Shown one piece after another: positions 42,347 to 53,802 of a stretch of 60,000 nt of DNA. A program made the translations under genes and the position numbers. The notes beneath the pieces were generated by a model, which was given only the letters and a program-made list of their open reading frames with translations, was not told the origin of the DNA and ran no database searches. How positions within the stretch are numbered: position 1 is the stretch's first letter; the number at the start of each line of letters is the position of its first letter. Source of the DNA: Polytrichum commune (taxonomy: Eukaryota > Streptophyta > Polytrichopsida > Polytrichales > Polytrichaceae); the NCBI GenBank assembly GCA_950295325.1, contig OX485804.1:17114001-17174000 (forward strand), written 5' to 3'.

Positions 42347-45300
42347 ATGGCCGCCCTCGCCTGCTGTGTTCCTACTCCGAATTCTCCCGCCATCGCTTTT
42401 TCATTAAAAATTCATGATAATAATGCAAGGGCTTTATGGATCTCGATTTCGCGCAAAATTCAGGGAATTCGAGACGGTGTCAGGTCCAGCAGCAGGTGGG
42501 AATTCAGAAATCATTCCTCGTGCGGGCTACCGCGGGCTAGAGCGGGACACGAAGGAATCGTAAATGAGGAGGAGGAGGAGGAGGAGGAGAATGCACTCGC
42601 CTCGTGTGTTGAAGTGGCCATCGGAGGATCCAGGTACCTGCACGTCATGGCATCATCCATGCACAATGTGGACCATGGTAATTCTTTCACATTTGCAGAC
42701 ATTGTGTGGTGACATGGTCTGGTTTAATCTCACTTGATTTCATCTTTAGAAGGGGAATTTTTTGGTTGCAGACATTTTCGATTGTACAGAAGTGCGGATA
42801 CTGCTAAATTTTGGTGCACAATGCAGGTTCCTCAACATGTAGATCTTAAGTTGTTTGTTGCATAGAAGCCTAGTAATTGTGCCGCATGATGTTTACGAAA
42901 AGCCATGGATGGTCTTTCTATAATTTTTGTTCTAATTTGATGTGGGCCATGGTAATTCTTTCACATTTGCAGACATCAGTGTGTGGTGACACAGTCTGGA
43001 ACAGTCTCCCGTTATTGCATTTTTATAAAAAGAGGTTTTCTTGCTTGCACACATGTTATAGATTGTACAGAATTGCTGAAATTTTCTGCACAATACAAGT
43101 TACTTAACATGTAGGTCCTAAGGTATTTGTTGCATAGAAGCCTGGTAATTGGACCATAAGATGTTTCCGAGAAGCCATAGATGGTTGTTCTAAATTTAGT
43201 AACTCTTTCACATTTGCAGACATTGTGTGGTGACATTGTCTGGAAAAATCTTTGTGATTGTATCTTGATAGAAGAGGATACTCTTGGTTGCACATGTTTT
43301 GGATAGTACAGAAGTTCGCATTCTGCTGAATTTTGGTGCACAATGCAGATTACTTAACATGTAAGGTCCTAAGATGTTTGTTGCATAGAAGCCTAGTAAT
43401 TTTACATATGATGTTTCTGAGAAGCCCTGGATGGTTTTTCTATATTGCTGTTCTAATTTGATGTGGATCATGGTAATTATTTCTCATTTGCAGACATCAG
43501 TGTGTGGTGACATGATCTGGAACAATTTCCCGTAGTTGCATAGTTAAAGAAGAGGATTTTCTTGGTTGCAGACGTTGTCGATTGTATAAAAGTGCGCATC
43601 CTGCTGAGTTTTGGTGCAATATGCAGGTTGCCTAACATGTAGGTCTTAAGGTTTTTGTTGCATAGAAGCCTAGTTATTGTACCATATGATGTTAACGAGA
43701 AGCCATGGATGGTTTTTGAATTTATTTTCTATTTTGATGTTGGCCATGGTAATTCTTTTGCATTTACAGACATTGTGTAGTGACATGGTTTGGAACAGTC
43801 TCCCGTAATTGCATGTTTATAGAAGAGGATTTTCTTGGTTTCAGACACTGTCGATTGTCTAGAAGTGCGCATCCTGCTGAATTTTGGGGCACAATGCAGG
43901 TTACTTAAGATGTAGGTCTTAAAGTTTTTGTTGCATAAAAGCCTAGTAACTGTACCATGTGATGTTTCCGAGAAGCCATGGATGGTAGTTCTGAAATCTG
44001 TTTTACTTGATGTGGGCGATGGCAATTATGTCACAGTTTAAGAAATTGGGTGGTGCTACGTGCATCACTTGTTCTGCTAGAATCTCCCGTAATTGCACCG
44101 GTGTAGAAGAGGATTTTCTTGCTTGCACTATTTGTCGAATTCACAACATTGCACAGGCTGCTGCATTTCTGTGTGCAATGCAGGTTACTTAACATATAGG
44201 TATTTTTTGTGGCATAGAGGCCAAGTAATTGTTCCAGGTTATGTTTGAAGAAGCCATGGATGTTTGCTATTGTGTTATTGCAGTTTGGGACTTTTCAATT
44301 TACCTGGACGTGGTCAAGCTAACTGTAAATATACCAGTCTGGTCCCGTTCATAGAAATATGTCAAACATGCGCTGTCATTTTTAAGAGGTCCAAAATTCC
44401 AGAGATTGATGGTTCCCCACATCACACTTTAGAGTCTTAGAGTAATGTTACAAGTGCTGAGAGGTTCATGATGCAATAAACGAGTGCACAGAAAATGAAA
44501 CGAATCTTGAAATAATCATGCACAAACTTCATTTTTTTGTAAAGGCAATGTGGAACTTATGTCTTGCAGGCTCCATCATAGGACTAACTTGTATCCCAAT
44601 AATCAAAGGCCAGTCTTCTGCAAAAGAATTGGAATTTCCTCTCTTCCTCAATGCACTTGCGGCTGTGCCTATCAAAATTGCAGTCGAAAAGGGTGGTCTT
44701 CCTCATGGTATCTCTTCTTGTTTAATCTGATTTTAAAGTTTTCATGTGGCATGTGACCTTTGAGGGATATATATATAGAAGGCTTTTAGTATACTTCCAG
44801 ATTCTATGTAGGCGAAGGAGATTTAATGGGTGATAGGTTGGTGTAAATAACAAAGGGAGTCTACTCTGCGAACCCTTTCTGCAAGGTTCAGATATCGGAA
44901 ATCCAACTTCATCACATCTGTGTGAGAATTACTTTGACAAGCGTCAGGGTATGTCCACAGGAAGGTGGGCTGAAAATTGGGCTGAAATTGCATCAGAACA
45001 TCTCAGTTTATGTTTTGGCACCAGTTTTGTTGCAAAATATGTCTACTCAATAATTTTTGTTTTTGTGTCGCGAAAGGATGTTGCATTGCCTCCTGCCTTA
45101 GGCAGAAGTGTGTGGCTAATCTTTAGAGAGCTGATAACCTTCTAAAGGACATAAATGGGGAACTTGTTTGAAACGTGCAGCTCTGGAGGAGCTGGGGAAC
45201 TTGAATGACCTTGATCTACAAAAGATATATGTGAACTCACTGGACGATCTAAGAAATGGTGGAGACTTTCTGGTCCTGGATGAGAAAAAGGGGAACAGTT

Positions 45301-47516
45301 TCATGGTTGCCTCAACATTTCCACAAGTAAATGCTCTTTGAGCACAACCTTTTCATTGGTTTCGAGTTTTAGGAAAAATTACGTGAAACCCCGGGGTGGC
45401 AACTCTCCCTTTTAGAACAATAGTTTCTAAATCGTTCTAATACTTCTAATAAAATGAGAGATTGGCCTTTCACAAAGAGGAGAAACATGCATGGAAAGAT
45501 GGCATTGAGAGGAATCCATTGATACGATTTCATAAAGTAGGTTTGTACTTTTAATTGTCATTTTTCAAGCTAATTCAAAGTACTATCTAAAACAAGGTTT
45601 ATCATGCAGATCCCCTAGGTGTTGAATTTCACTCCTAAGAAAAATTTTAGACTTCCTTAGAATTTTTAGTCTTAAAAATGCTTAGAATGCAAAAGTAGCT
45701 CCCATAACAATGCTTCTTTGAAATGGTTTAGTAACTTCAAATCAGTTCTAAAGAGGTTGACCCTTGCAAGACCTAGAGATAGTTGCCACCCCGGGATGTG
45801 ATAAACTACTTAGAACATGAGCAAACTCTTTCAAATTGATATGGTCTGTTTTGTGCTTGTAAAATGCTTCTCACACACGCTTAATCTTCGGTTTGATTTG
45901 AGGTCAATCTGCTCACAAGCTATCCTCTATTTATTTCATAGAGTGTCCCTGCTACTCACTCTAATGTCAGGTTTTCTCATAGGCCATTGCTGTAGCTTTG
46001 CGGTACCGGCAACCTTTCTACTTAAAGTGCGAGACGTTGTTATCAGCCAATGCAGATTTCGTCAACCGAATGCTTATAAACCCATCTGGTAAGAATTTCC
46101 TCATGGTTGGGACCATAGTGTAGCCACTTGGTCCAAGACCAAGTGTTTCTAGGCTATCATCATGCATTTCTAGTTTAATGTGTTCTTGACAAAACCCTCA
46201 GCGAGAGCTAATCATTATCGTTACAACAAGTTCTTGATAATATGAACATGTTTGCAACAACCTTTTGCCTACATTAGAGTGAACAGAATGAGGCCAATGT
46301 AGGTGAATTGTAAGATAGATTTGGGACAAAATTGTTAGGAAGGATGTTCCAAAATCCAATGTAAAATCATTGCATAATTCATTCAAATTCTGTTGCAAAT
46401 TCCTAGATTGCAACGCATCTAAGAGCGGAATTTGAATGCTTCTGTAAGCACGTATTCCGTCATGCATTTGCAACGGAATTACATCGTGATTGGGGCATAT
46501 CACTAAGAAAACGGCCATTTTGTAGATGCATAAAATATCCCGCAGGCATTGCAAAAATGTCCAAGTTCTGGACTTATGATGTTGGTGTATATTGAGGATT
46601 AGTAGTGTATGAAATGCATACATAGCAAAACACTTAGATCTAATTTATATGTAAATTCATTCACTAGACCTGTAGCCTAACTCATGTTGATGGTTCAAAC
46701 TTCAGTTTGATTCAGTCTGATAAATGGGGGAAAGTGCTCCCTTAGAATCAACAAATTAGTTCAAGACTCCCTTTGCTCAGTAGATTTTTTTTCTTCCTGC
46801 AGCTCGGGACCAAGATGGTGATGTGGAGTGGCTAGCGGAGCTGTCAACGACCATGCGTGACCTTGTCGAATGTCAAATGCAATTACAGGCAGCCCTGGCA
46901 TCTGCTGTGGAGTTGGAGCAGGTGAGATGTTTTTTTCCTTTCGTGTATGCTTATTGAAGTTGTCAAGTTGTAATTCTTTCTCATGGGTAACCGCAATGTA
47001 ATTTAAGGGTGACATTCCATAATGGGGTCATTTCAAAAGGGCTATGAAGTAATGTGCCGTATTCATGTGCTAGTTTGCATGTTTGATGCATATTTGAATA
47101 ATGAGACCCTAATTTTAATTGCACCACGTTTTCTAGTGGAACACCGGTCACCCTCCCCTTGAATTCATACCAAGGCTTGAGCATATTTGGACCCCATTTG
47201 AACAAGGGTAGCAATAAGTTTTGATTCTCAATCCATCCACACCTCCTAGTGTTTGTTTGTTGTCCTCATGGTTGTTTTTATATTCAAAATTGCACACCAA
47301 GTTTCATCATGTTTATTATTTATCTAATTCCTCTAGACCCTTCTTTTGTTGGTAATGAACTCATTGTTTGCCCTTGTATTTCAGTATGAAGAGGCGTTGA
47401 GGTTGAAGCAAGAACTGTTACTGTATGATGCTCAATCGGATCGCAAAGCGCTACATGTATTGCAGAGATTGAGAACACTTTACCTTGAAAGAATGGGAAT
47501 TTTCTTCAAATTGTAG
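42347..47516 (+). CDS. BFN (DUF151)-like protein with C-terminal UVR-like motif, probably plastid-targeted; seven exons
   Basis: Exons 42347-42677, 44570-44707, 44886-44948, 45181-45326, 45983-46088, 46803-46921 and 47385-47516 join with matching phases into an unbroken 344-aa protein, and all introns are GT-AG. The first about 70 residues are Ser/Arg-rich and nearly free of acidic residues, like a transit peptide, then an eight-Glu run. The core reads CIPIIKGQSSAKEL, then LEELGNLNDLDLQKIYVNSL, then STFPQAIAVALRYRQPFYL. The last resembles the SDAIALALR-x-x-A-P-I-Y strand-helix of bifunctional-nuclease (BFN/DUF151) domains. YEEALRLKQEL near the C-terminus fits a UVR motif, and plant BBD-type nucleases have the same order. 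Divergence is strong (for example ST-FPQ where SD is usual), so nuclease activity is unproven. It is the best candidate for an ordinary host gene in the window. Confidence 0.7.
42665..44070 (+). repeat. Six tandem copies (about 270 bp) spanning the exon-1 donor and filling intron 1
   Basis: Units begin near 42671, 42950, 43200, 43467, 43743 and 44020 with (G)CCATGGTAATTCTTTCAC or a derivative. They continue through TTTGCAGACAT, GTGTGGTGACATGGTCTGG, GAAGAGGATTTTCTTG, TGCACAATGCAGGTTACTTA and GCATAGAAGCCTAGTAATTG. The first unit contains the real 3' end and splice donor of exon 1 of the BFN-like gene, so later units carry donor look-alikes. Frames inside are repeat-derived. Confidence 0.85.
45390..45795. 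mobile_element. Miniature inverted-repeat element in intron 4 of the BFN-like gene
   Basis: CCCGGGGTGGCAACT at 45390-45404 is the exact reverse complement of AGTTGCCACCCCGGG at 45781-45795. Weaker similarity extends outward (TTACGTGAAAC against TTTATCACAT). The about 406-bp interior is AT-rich and non-coding. I could not fix the target duplication, so the superfamily is unknown. Confidence 0.65.
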
Positions 47517-50500
47517 TCACAGGTGTAGATCAACCTTGCTTGGAGGACCTTTGGTAAATTGTGCCTACCATCTATGTTGTACAATGTAATCTTTCAAGAA
47601 TGGGTGTTTTCATTCAGAAAACTCTTATAAGGTTACAAGTTTAGACATAATGGTGGTGGGACATGCCCCACTCTCTTTGTGCTTCATGTAGGCTGTTGGC
47701 AACAAATAATTGTGCCAATTGCTCAATTTTTGTTACCCTTGTTCCATGAAACTCCAATTTATTCAAATTTTTGAGGTCTTCACCCACTCCACCGTGAGAT
47801 TTTTTATATGTCTTTTGGCTAAGCTTTTATAGATGTACAACAAAAACCATGAAGCTTATGCACACTTGCATGCATTCCGTTATTGATTTGCAGTAATATG
47901 TACATTGCATTGATATTAAGAACCACGTGCTAAAAAACATAGGGTGAAATAATATCCTAAAGGAGTAAAATTTATGATATTACTACATAGATATAGGGTA
48001 CTAGAAATCCATTTTAAGAGTTTATTAGGTATAGTCCAATTCAATATTCATCAAATATATGAAACATCCCATGAGCATGTGCATTACTTTGTAGGTCCCT
48101 TGAAAATATCCCTTTATCATATGTGGTCCATATCCTTGCAAGGGAGTTAACCCCCCCCCCCCCCCCCGGCAAGTTGGCATCCAACCTTGAATGCAATGCT
48201 TATTGTATACAACCATACTTGTCCTTTGTTATTTTTGTTCTCAGTGTGGTCAAAAGATCAACTTTGCAAGGACTACCCAAAAAAAACAAAACAAAAATAT
48301 AAATAATGAAAATCAAATACATAATATAAATTATTTTGAGACAAATGAAAAGAGATTTTGTTTTGTCCCGCATGACCCATCAATTTCAATCCTACAACAC
48401 ATCAATCATGTATTTGTAGGTGCCCATAAAATCTTGCACTTCATTACGATTTTAACTCAAGCTTGGTCAAGAAGCATGCAAGATTCTATGTGGAAAATCC
48501 AATAATTACGTGTTTCTGTCCCTCACATCTTGTGACAGCAACATCATGTTGGACTCAAAATGTCACTTCAATGGGCATACTGTTTGGCAATATATGTTAG
48601 GGTTAAATTGACATAGTCAACACCCTAGGCAATTGTGTGATCAATTGCTTCATTGAAATTATCAAAAAATGCTAACCAAGTTTAGATTTTGATGATCAAG
48701 AATCAAGATGCATTTTGAATTTATTTTTTAATAGAATCTGAATGGCGCTAGTAGTCAACTAGCGATTGATTGCTCTAAGTCGACTGCTACTTAGCTATCA
48801 AAGTAGAAGTTCAAGTTTCAAAGGAAATCAAGTAATTTTTTTAGAAAAGTCAAATTTTATGGGAATATTTAAATCTTGTTGAGTACAAGCTCTAACGCTC
48901 TAGAAGTGTTTTGGAAGTTTTCGCTTTGTTGGGGGCATGTTCTAAAGTCGGCCAATGATAGTAATCAATTGTTGCACCTGACATGGAGCAATTGGTTGTT
49001 GGTCAACTACTAGCATCAATCAAATTTTACGAATAATCAAAACATCAACTTGAAATCAAAGCATTCTACTAATCAAGGACTGTTAGTATTTGCAACCAAC
49101 AAAATCTAACAGTTTGGATTGCTTTTGGGATTATTGTTAATTTTCATAAATTGATTGCCTGGATTATAAGATTAGAATAGTTGAGCAAAAAATTATTCGT
49201 ACTATAGTCATTAACGTAGCAAAAAAATCCACACATCATGGGTCATCATGTTCACATTAAGGGTGGATGTCACAACATCACATCCATTGTGATGTGATCT
49301 AATAGCTAGAGGTCATGTCATGTTCATTTGCACACCCCTTGGAAAATCTATGGCCAACCTTGTGTATTTGAAATCCAACAAAGCAAATTTACGTGCCTTC
49401 ATGTAGGGTGTGTGCGCGCACTATTGTGGCCAATGCCAACTATGTAGTCATAATGTACCGTTAGATTTTCACATGAGTGATGTCCAAATGTGAACAATAA
49501 TTAATTTGGAAGAATGCTCTGGGGGATCACTCCCTCTTGTGTTATGTAACCACGTGCGTACAAAGGGTATTTTTATGGGGGCTATTTACCTCCTCATTTG
49601 GATTTTAGGGAACCCTTCAAGTAGAAAAAAGAAACCTACTTCACCAAATATTCAACACCCTATAGGTAATTATAAAAGAAAACCTAGACTTTTTCAAATG
49701 ATGCTAAATTACTTATAAATTTTTGATTTACTCGTTCCCTACGAAGGCAAACCTAAGACTCCAATATGGCATGGCGTATATCCACGTTGCTACATATTGG
49801 TGAAAGAAGAGTGTACACATCATAACCAAGTCGTTCAATTTCCATTCATTTTGCATGTATTATATGTGAATATACTCATTCTGTTTTATTTTTTAAATCC
49901 TTTATTATTTGTGTCATACTAATTTTTTTCTACCTCAAACCTAAAGTGGGGGGTTTTCCCCTTATGCTAAATTATATATAATCACATGTTTTGCAATTTA
50001 AGTAGGCTATGGTAGATTCAAAGTTTCTTGTATTTTTCTTGCCAATGAATAAAAAGAACCCTATAGTTGTTCTCACGTGGTTTCTACTTTTCAGACGATC
50101 ACCCTCCCAAAGAAGAATGCCACATAGAATTATATACTTGCAATACCTCTTTTGACAACATTTACATTCTACATACACACATGTAATTTTTACACATGTG
50201 CCAATCATGTGTATTAAACTTCTGCCAATGAGGGTTTGGTATTAGATAGACATATGTTCTTGAAATGGTTACAAACCCAATTGATTTCGGTCTAATGTTT
50301 TTAGTCTTATGTACTCAATTCTTAATCAGACACTCATTAAATAACAAATGACTTGGGGGTTTGGACTCTTCATTTGAAACCTAAATGATGTGCATTCATG
50401 GGTCATTATGAAATTCATCCCCCCATATACAAGAACCTTATAGAGAAAAACAATTGTATACATACTAACGGCACGCTAGGAAATGAACTCATATATTTAG

Positions 50501-52140
50501 ACTAAGCTTTTTAATTTTATGTATTCAATGCCTTCACTACATATATCAAATATAAATCATGAATTAAATACGCCTTTATTATACATAAAATGCACTTTCA
50601 CTTTCCAACGAAAAAAACATTGAATGTTCTCTCATCTAGATTCTATAGCATGTAACTCAACCATTGTATCAACAAACAAAGACAAGAGAACAATAACTTA
50701 GCCACAATGTGGAGAGCAAAACTCAAGGAAGCCCATGAGCACTCGAAGAGCATTTAGTTTGTAAAAACCTAAAAACCAAATGCAATCCCTAACAAGAACA
50801 TACATGGTGGTCATTAAGGTTTATGACCATATGACAAAAATGAATGACAACATGAAGTGGATGAAACTAACAAATCTAGTGTCAATTTTTTCTCTAAAAC
50901 CTTAGGACTCCCTTTAGTACATCTACCTTTCTGTAATTTTTTAAATTGCCTTTTTAGATTTACACGCTGGAGAAAAACAATACCACTCCCTTTTGTATAT
51001 TGTCTATGCTAATGTCTCACATAATACCCCTTCTTACACTCACATTAGTTCGTACATGGTATGAAGAGTCCACCCCCAAGACATATGACACAATCCGGAG
51101 TCAACAAGGAACAACAAAGAGACACGTGTTGTGCATAAATTGGGCTATGAGCTCAACATTTATTGACTGACCAAAATATGTGTTTATTGATTGAAAGATT
51201 CTACATATTCAACACATTATGTTTATATATTATCTTTGTACATATAGTAACAAATGAAAAGTCATGAAGACCACTCTAATTTTTATGGCATATCCATTCG
51301 ATTGGCACATTGAAGTACACTTATAATGTACTAGCCTAGGTACACAACCCCGTATCATATGGCCTTAATTATAAACACTCATAATGCATTTTAGTCCAAT
51401 CTCAAATGATATAATTTTTTTAATGTAGGAAACTCTTGTAGCTCTTCTAACAAGGAATCCAAAATTATAATTATATATAGGAAATGAATATTCCTTAACG
51501 AATATATTTTAAAATTAAAAACCTAAATATTTGAGTTATTTTGATATAGGTAACCATAGGCCAAACTACCCAACGTTTTAGGCTTTGTGATAAAGAAATT
51601 AATATTTTTATTATAAATAAAAAATCGCAGATGACTTCTAATTTTAATTAGAGGCAACTACTCATGTGGATCTTTTTATGATTATGCAAATGCATAGGTT
51701 TAAAAAAATAAGTGTTTCAATTCTTTATATATGTTGTGGATTTTTTTTAAATGCAACCCAAATTTTTGGTCCTTTTATTTTTGTATAAATTAATTTTAGT
51801 TTACAAAAGCCGTCCTCTAAACCATTTTAATGCCAATGCCCCCTACATATAAAATGGAAGTTGCATACCCGGATGTACTAGTAATTGCCTTTGAGATGGA
51901 ACACTTCATTGGGGATGAGTAATAAGTTTAATCCTTGAAACAAACAAGCTCACCAACTGCTTATTTATCGAAAGCTTTCTAATGAGCTATGCTTCCGAGC
52001 TCGAAGATCTCATGGACACAAGGTTGGCAAACTACATGATCTTTCATACGTGAAACTTCATGACACCATTCTAGTTAGAGTGATTCCTCGGAAGCACACT
52101 CGGTCAAAACCTGCATGCACATCTACTACTAGCTGTAGAT
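47517..52140. other. Long AT-rich intergenic region
   Basis: No gene or element could be recognised over about 4.6 kb. A C17 homopolymer lies at 48151-48167. Frames such as 48191-48505, 49506-49718 and 49972-50208 are short and without motifs. Around 48740-49020 short CAACTAGCGATTG/CAATTGGTTG phrases recall the TAGTTGGTC motif of repeat R1, too weakly to call. Confidence 0.55.
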
Positions 52141-52152
52141 CATGCGGAGATT

Positions 52153-52632
52153 GCCATGTGGTGTTGGCAATCCGAGGGTGAGGATGTGAAGTTCATTCCT
52201 CACAACGTAGTAACGGTGTGAGATACACAACTTGTACTTACAAAAAGTAGCACAAATTTGCTTCCATGACTCCCTCTGACCATGATCGACCACCATGTTG
52301 GTGCCCTAAAGTTGTGTGAGGATCCGGAAAGGAGTTGTGCACATGCTAACACAATTTCTCGAGGTGGAAGATGACGGAGAGGACATGGAGGATCATGCTA
52401 AAGATGCCATGTGGTGCTGGCACTTTGAAATTGAGGATGTAAAGTTCACAGGTCCAGTCACAAGAGATTCACAGTCCGAGATACACAACTTGTAAAGGAA
52501 GCAGCAAACAGTGTAATTCCATCACAGACTCCTTCGACCACCATGTTGGTGGTGCCCTAAAGCTGTACGAGGATCCGGAAACGAGTTGTGCGCATGTTGA
52601 CACGATTTCTCGAGGTGGAAAGTGGCGGTGAG
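52153..52632 (+). repeat. Tandem duplication of about 253 bp upstream of the small peptide gene
   Basis: GCCATGTGGTG(T/C)TGGCA at 52153 recurs at 52406. Shared parts that follow are GAGATACACAACTTGTA, CGACCACCATGTTGGT, GCCCTAAAG, GAGGATCCGGAAA and TTTCTCGAGGTGGAA, with about 80-85% similarity by eye. The second unit ends about 12 bp before the TATA box of the peptide gene and may contain its upstream promoter. Confidence 0.75.
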
Positions 52633-52643
52633 GATACCAAGTG

Positions 52644-52650
52644 TATATAA
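52644..52650 (+). promoter_or_regulatory. TATA box of the small peptide gene
   Basis: TATATAA at 52644-52650 lies 132 bp before the ATG at 52782, giving a plausible leader of about 100 nt. It is the only strong TATA near a plus-strand start in this part of the window. Confidence 0.45.
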
Positions 52651-52781
52651 CATGCATCGCGGCCTTGGAGTTCATCATCACCTGGTGCAAGAACTTCACA
52701 GCTCTCCAAGTTCCCACAGCAGCTCTAAGTCCTTTTGAGCTGCACTTCCCCTCGGTCCCAGTTTCACCACTTGATCAAATC

Positions 52782-52952
52782 ATGGCTTCCAACGCGAAGA
52801 CTGATACTCTCGTGTTCATGCTCTTGTTGGCCACAGTGATGGCCGCACAAGCCACTGGGTGTGTGTCTTGCAATGTCGAGTATTGTCAACCTATCACTGT
52901 GAACGGCATGGTGATCCCAACAGGACTGGTGTGTAAGGTAGAAATACAATAA
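52782..52952 (+). CDS. Small secreted cysteine-containing peptide (possibly first exon of a longer gene)
   Basis: From the ATG at 52782, MASNAKTDTLVFMLLLATVM then AAQATG has the charge, hydrophobic-core and small-residue pattern of a signal peptide, with likely cleavage after ATG. The mature part, CVSCNVEYCQPITVNGMVIP then TGLVCKVEIQ, is about 30 aa with four Cys. The upstream in-frame extension to 52641 is probably leader: it starts at another ATG but overlaps the TATA box. AAG|GTAGAA near the end could be a splice donor, in which case the last four residues are intronic and the peptide is longer. I do not recognise the family and assign no function. Confidence 0.5.
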   Translation: MASNAKTDTLVFMLLLATVMAAQATGCVSCNVEYCQPITVNGMVIPTGLVCKVEIQ

Positions 52953-53401
52953 CCGGTGAAAATAAGGTGATTCGCATTGAAGATCTGGTCTGACAATCAT
53001 GAGATAATTTTCCAAGATAGACGAGAAGGATTCATGAAGAATACAAGTTGTTTCATATTTCACTGTCCTATACAAAAAAATGCTACAATTTTTCAAAGTG
53101 GAAAGTTGTCCAAACCCCTACTCGTTCACTAGATTCTCCCTACACCGAACACAGTAATCCGCATTTCCATGCTAAACATCGCCTAAATCGGTTACCTCAT
53201 GAATACATTAACACTTGACTCCCATTGGCTACACTAAGTGTACACGCATTGAAGTTGCCGCCGAGCCAGAGTCCGGGGAGTTTTTTACAAAAATCGGTGG
53301 ATTTCCGATCTTTTATGAAAAGATTCGGATTTTTATTTTTTTGATCGGAAGCTACCTAAATCCGATTTTTTTTGTCGGTTAAATTCCAATATTTGACTTA
53401 A

Positions 53402-53437
53402 CACTATATTCGTTAATCGGAGACTTTCGAAAGTCTC
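53402..53437 (+). mobile_element. CACTA-like terminus with an 18-bp subterminal palindrome (element A)
   Basis: CACTATATTCGTTAATCG leads into GAGACTTTCGAAAGTCTC (53420-53437), a perfect palindrome. The element's gene lies on the minus strand, ending about 400 bp inside. A near-identical end occurs inverted at 27806. The three bases before it are TAA. The partner terminus must lie beyond the nested insertion, outside the window. Confidence 0.65.
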
Positions 53438-53802
53438 AAAATAAAATTTGCCCATAGTTTGGGATGCCAATATTGTGGGCATACGGAATATTGGGAACAT
53501 CAAGAACATAACGATTTAAAAAGTTGCACGTAAAGAATATTCTTATTTCTAAAAATAGAGAATGTCAATTAAAATGCAAACGTGAGCTCCATGTGGAAAA
53601 TAACAATCGAATCTAAAAAAACAAATGGTTTATGTCATTATAGAGTTTGGGGTGCGCATCCCATAAGTAAGGCTCTTATGAATTTGGATGGCACATCCCA
53701 AACGTATACCACAATGGAGTGTGACAAGTCCATGAAGTCTATTAAAAACCAAGTCTACTAAGCGTCCATGTTTTTCGCCATGAACTCCCACCTATGTTAT
53801 GT

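Noticed and set aside
48151-48167. C17 homopolymer
   Set aside because: Low-complexity tract with no associated structure, and possibly of uncertain length in the assembly.
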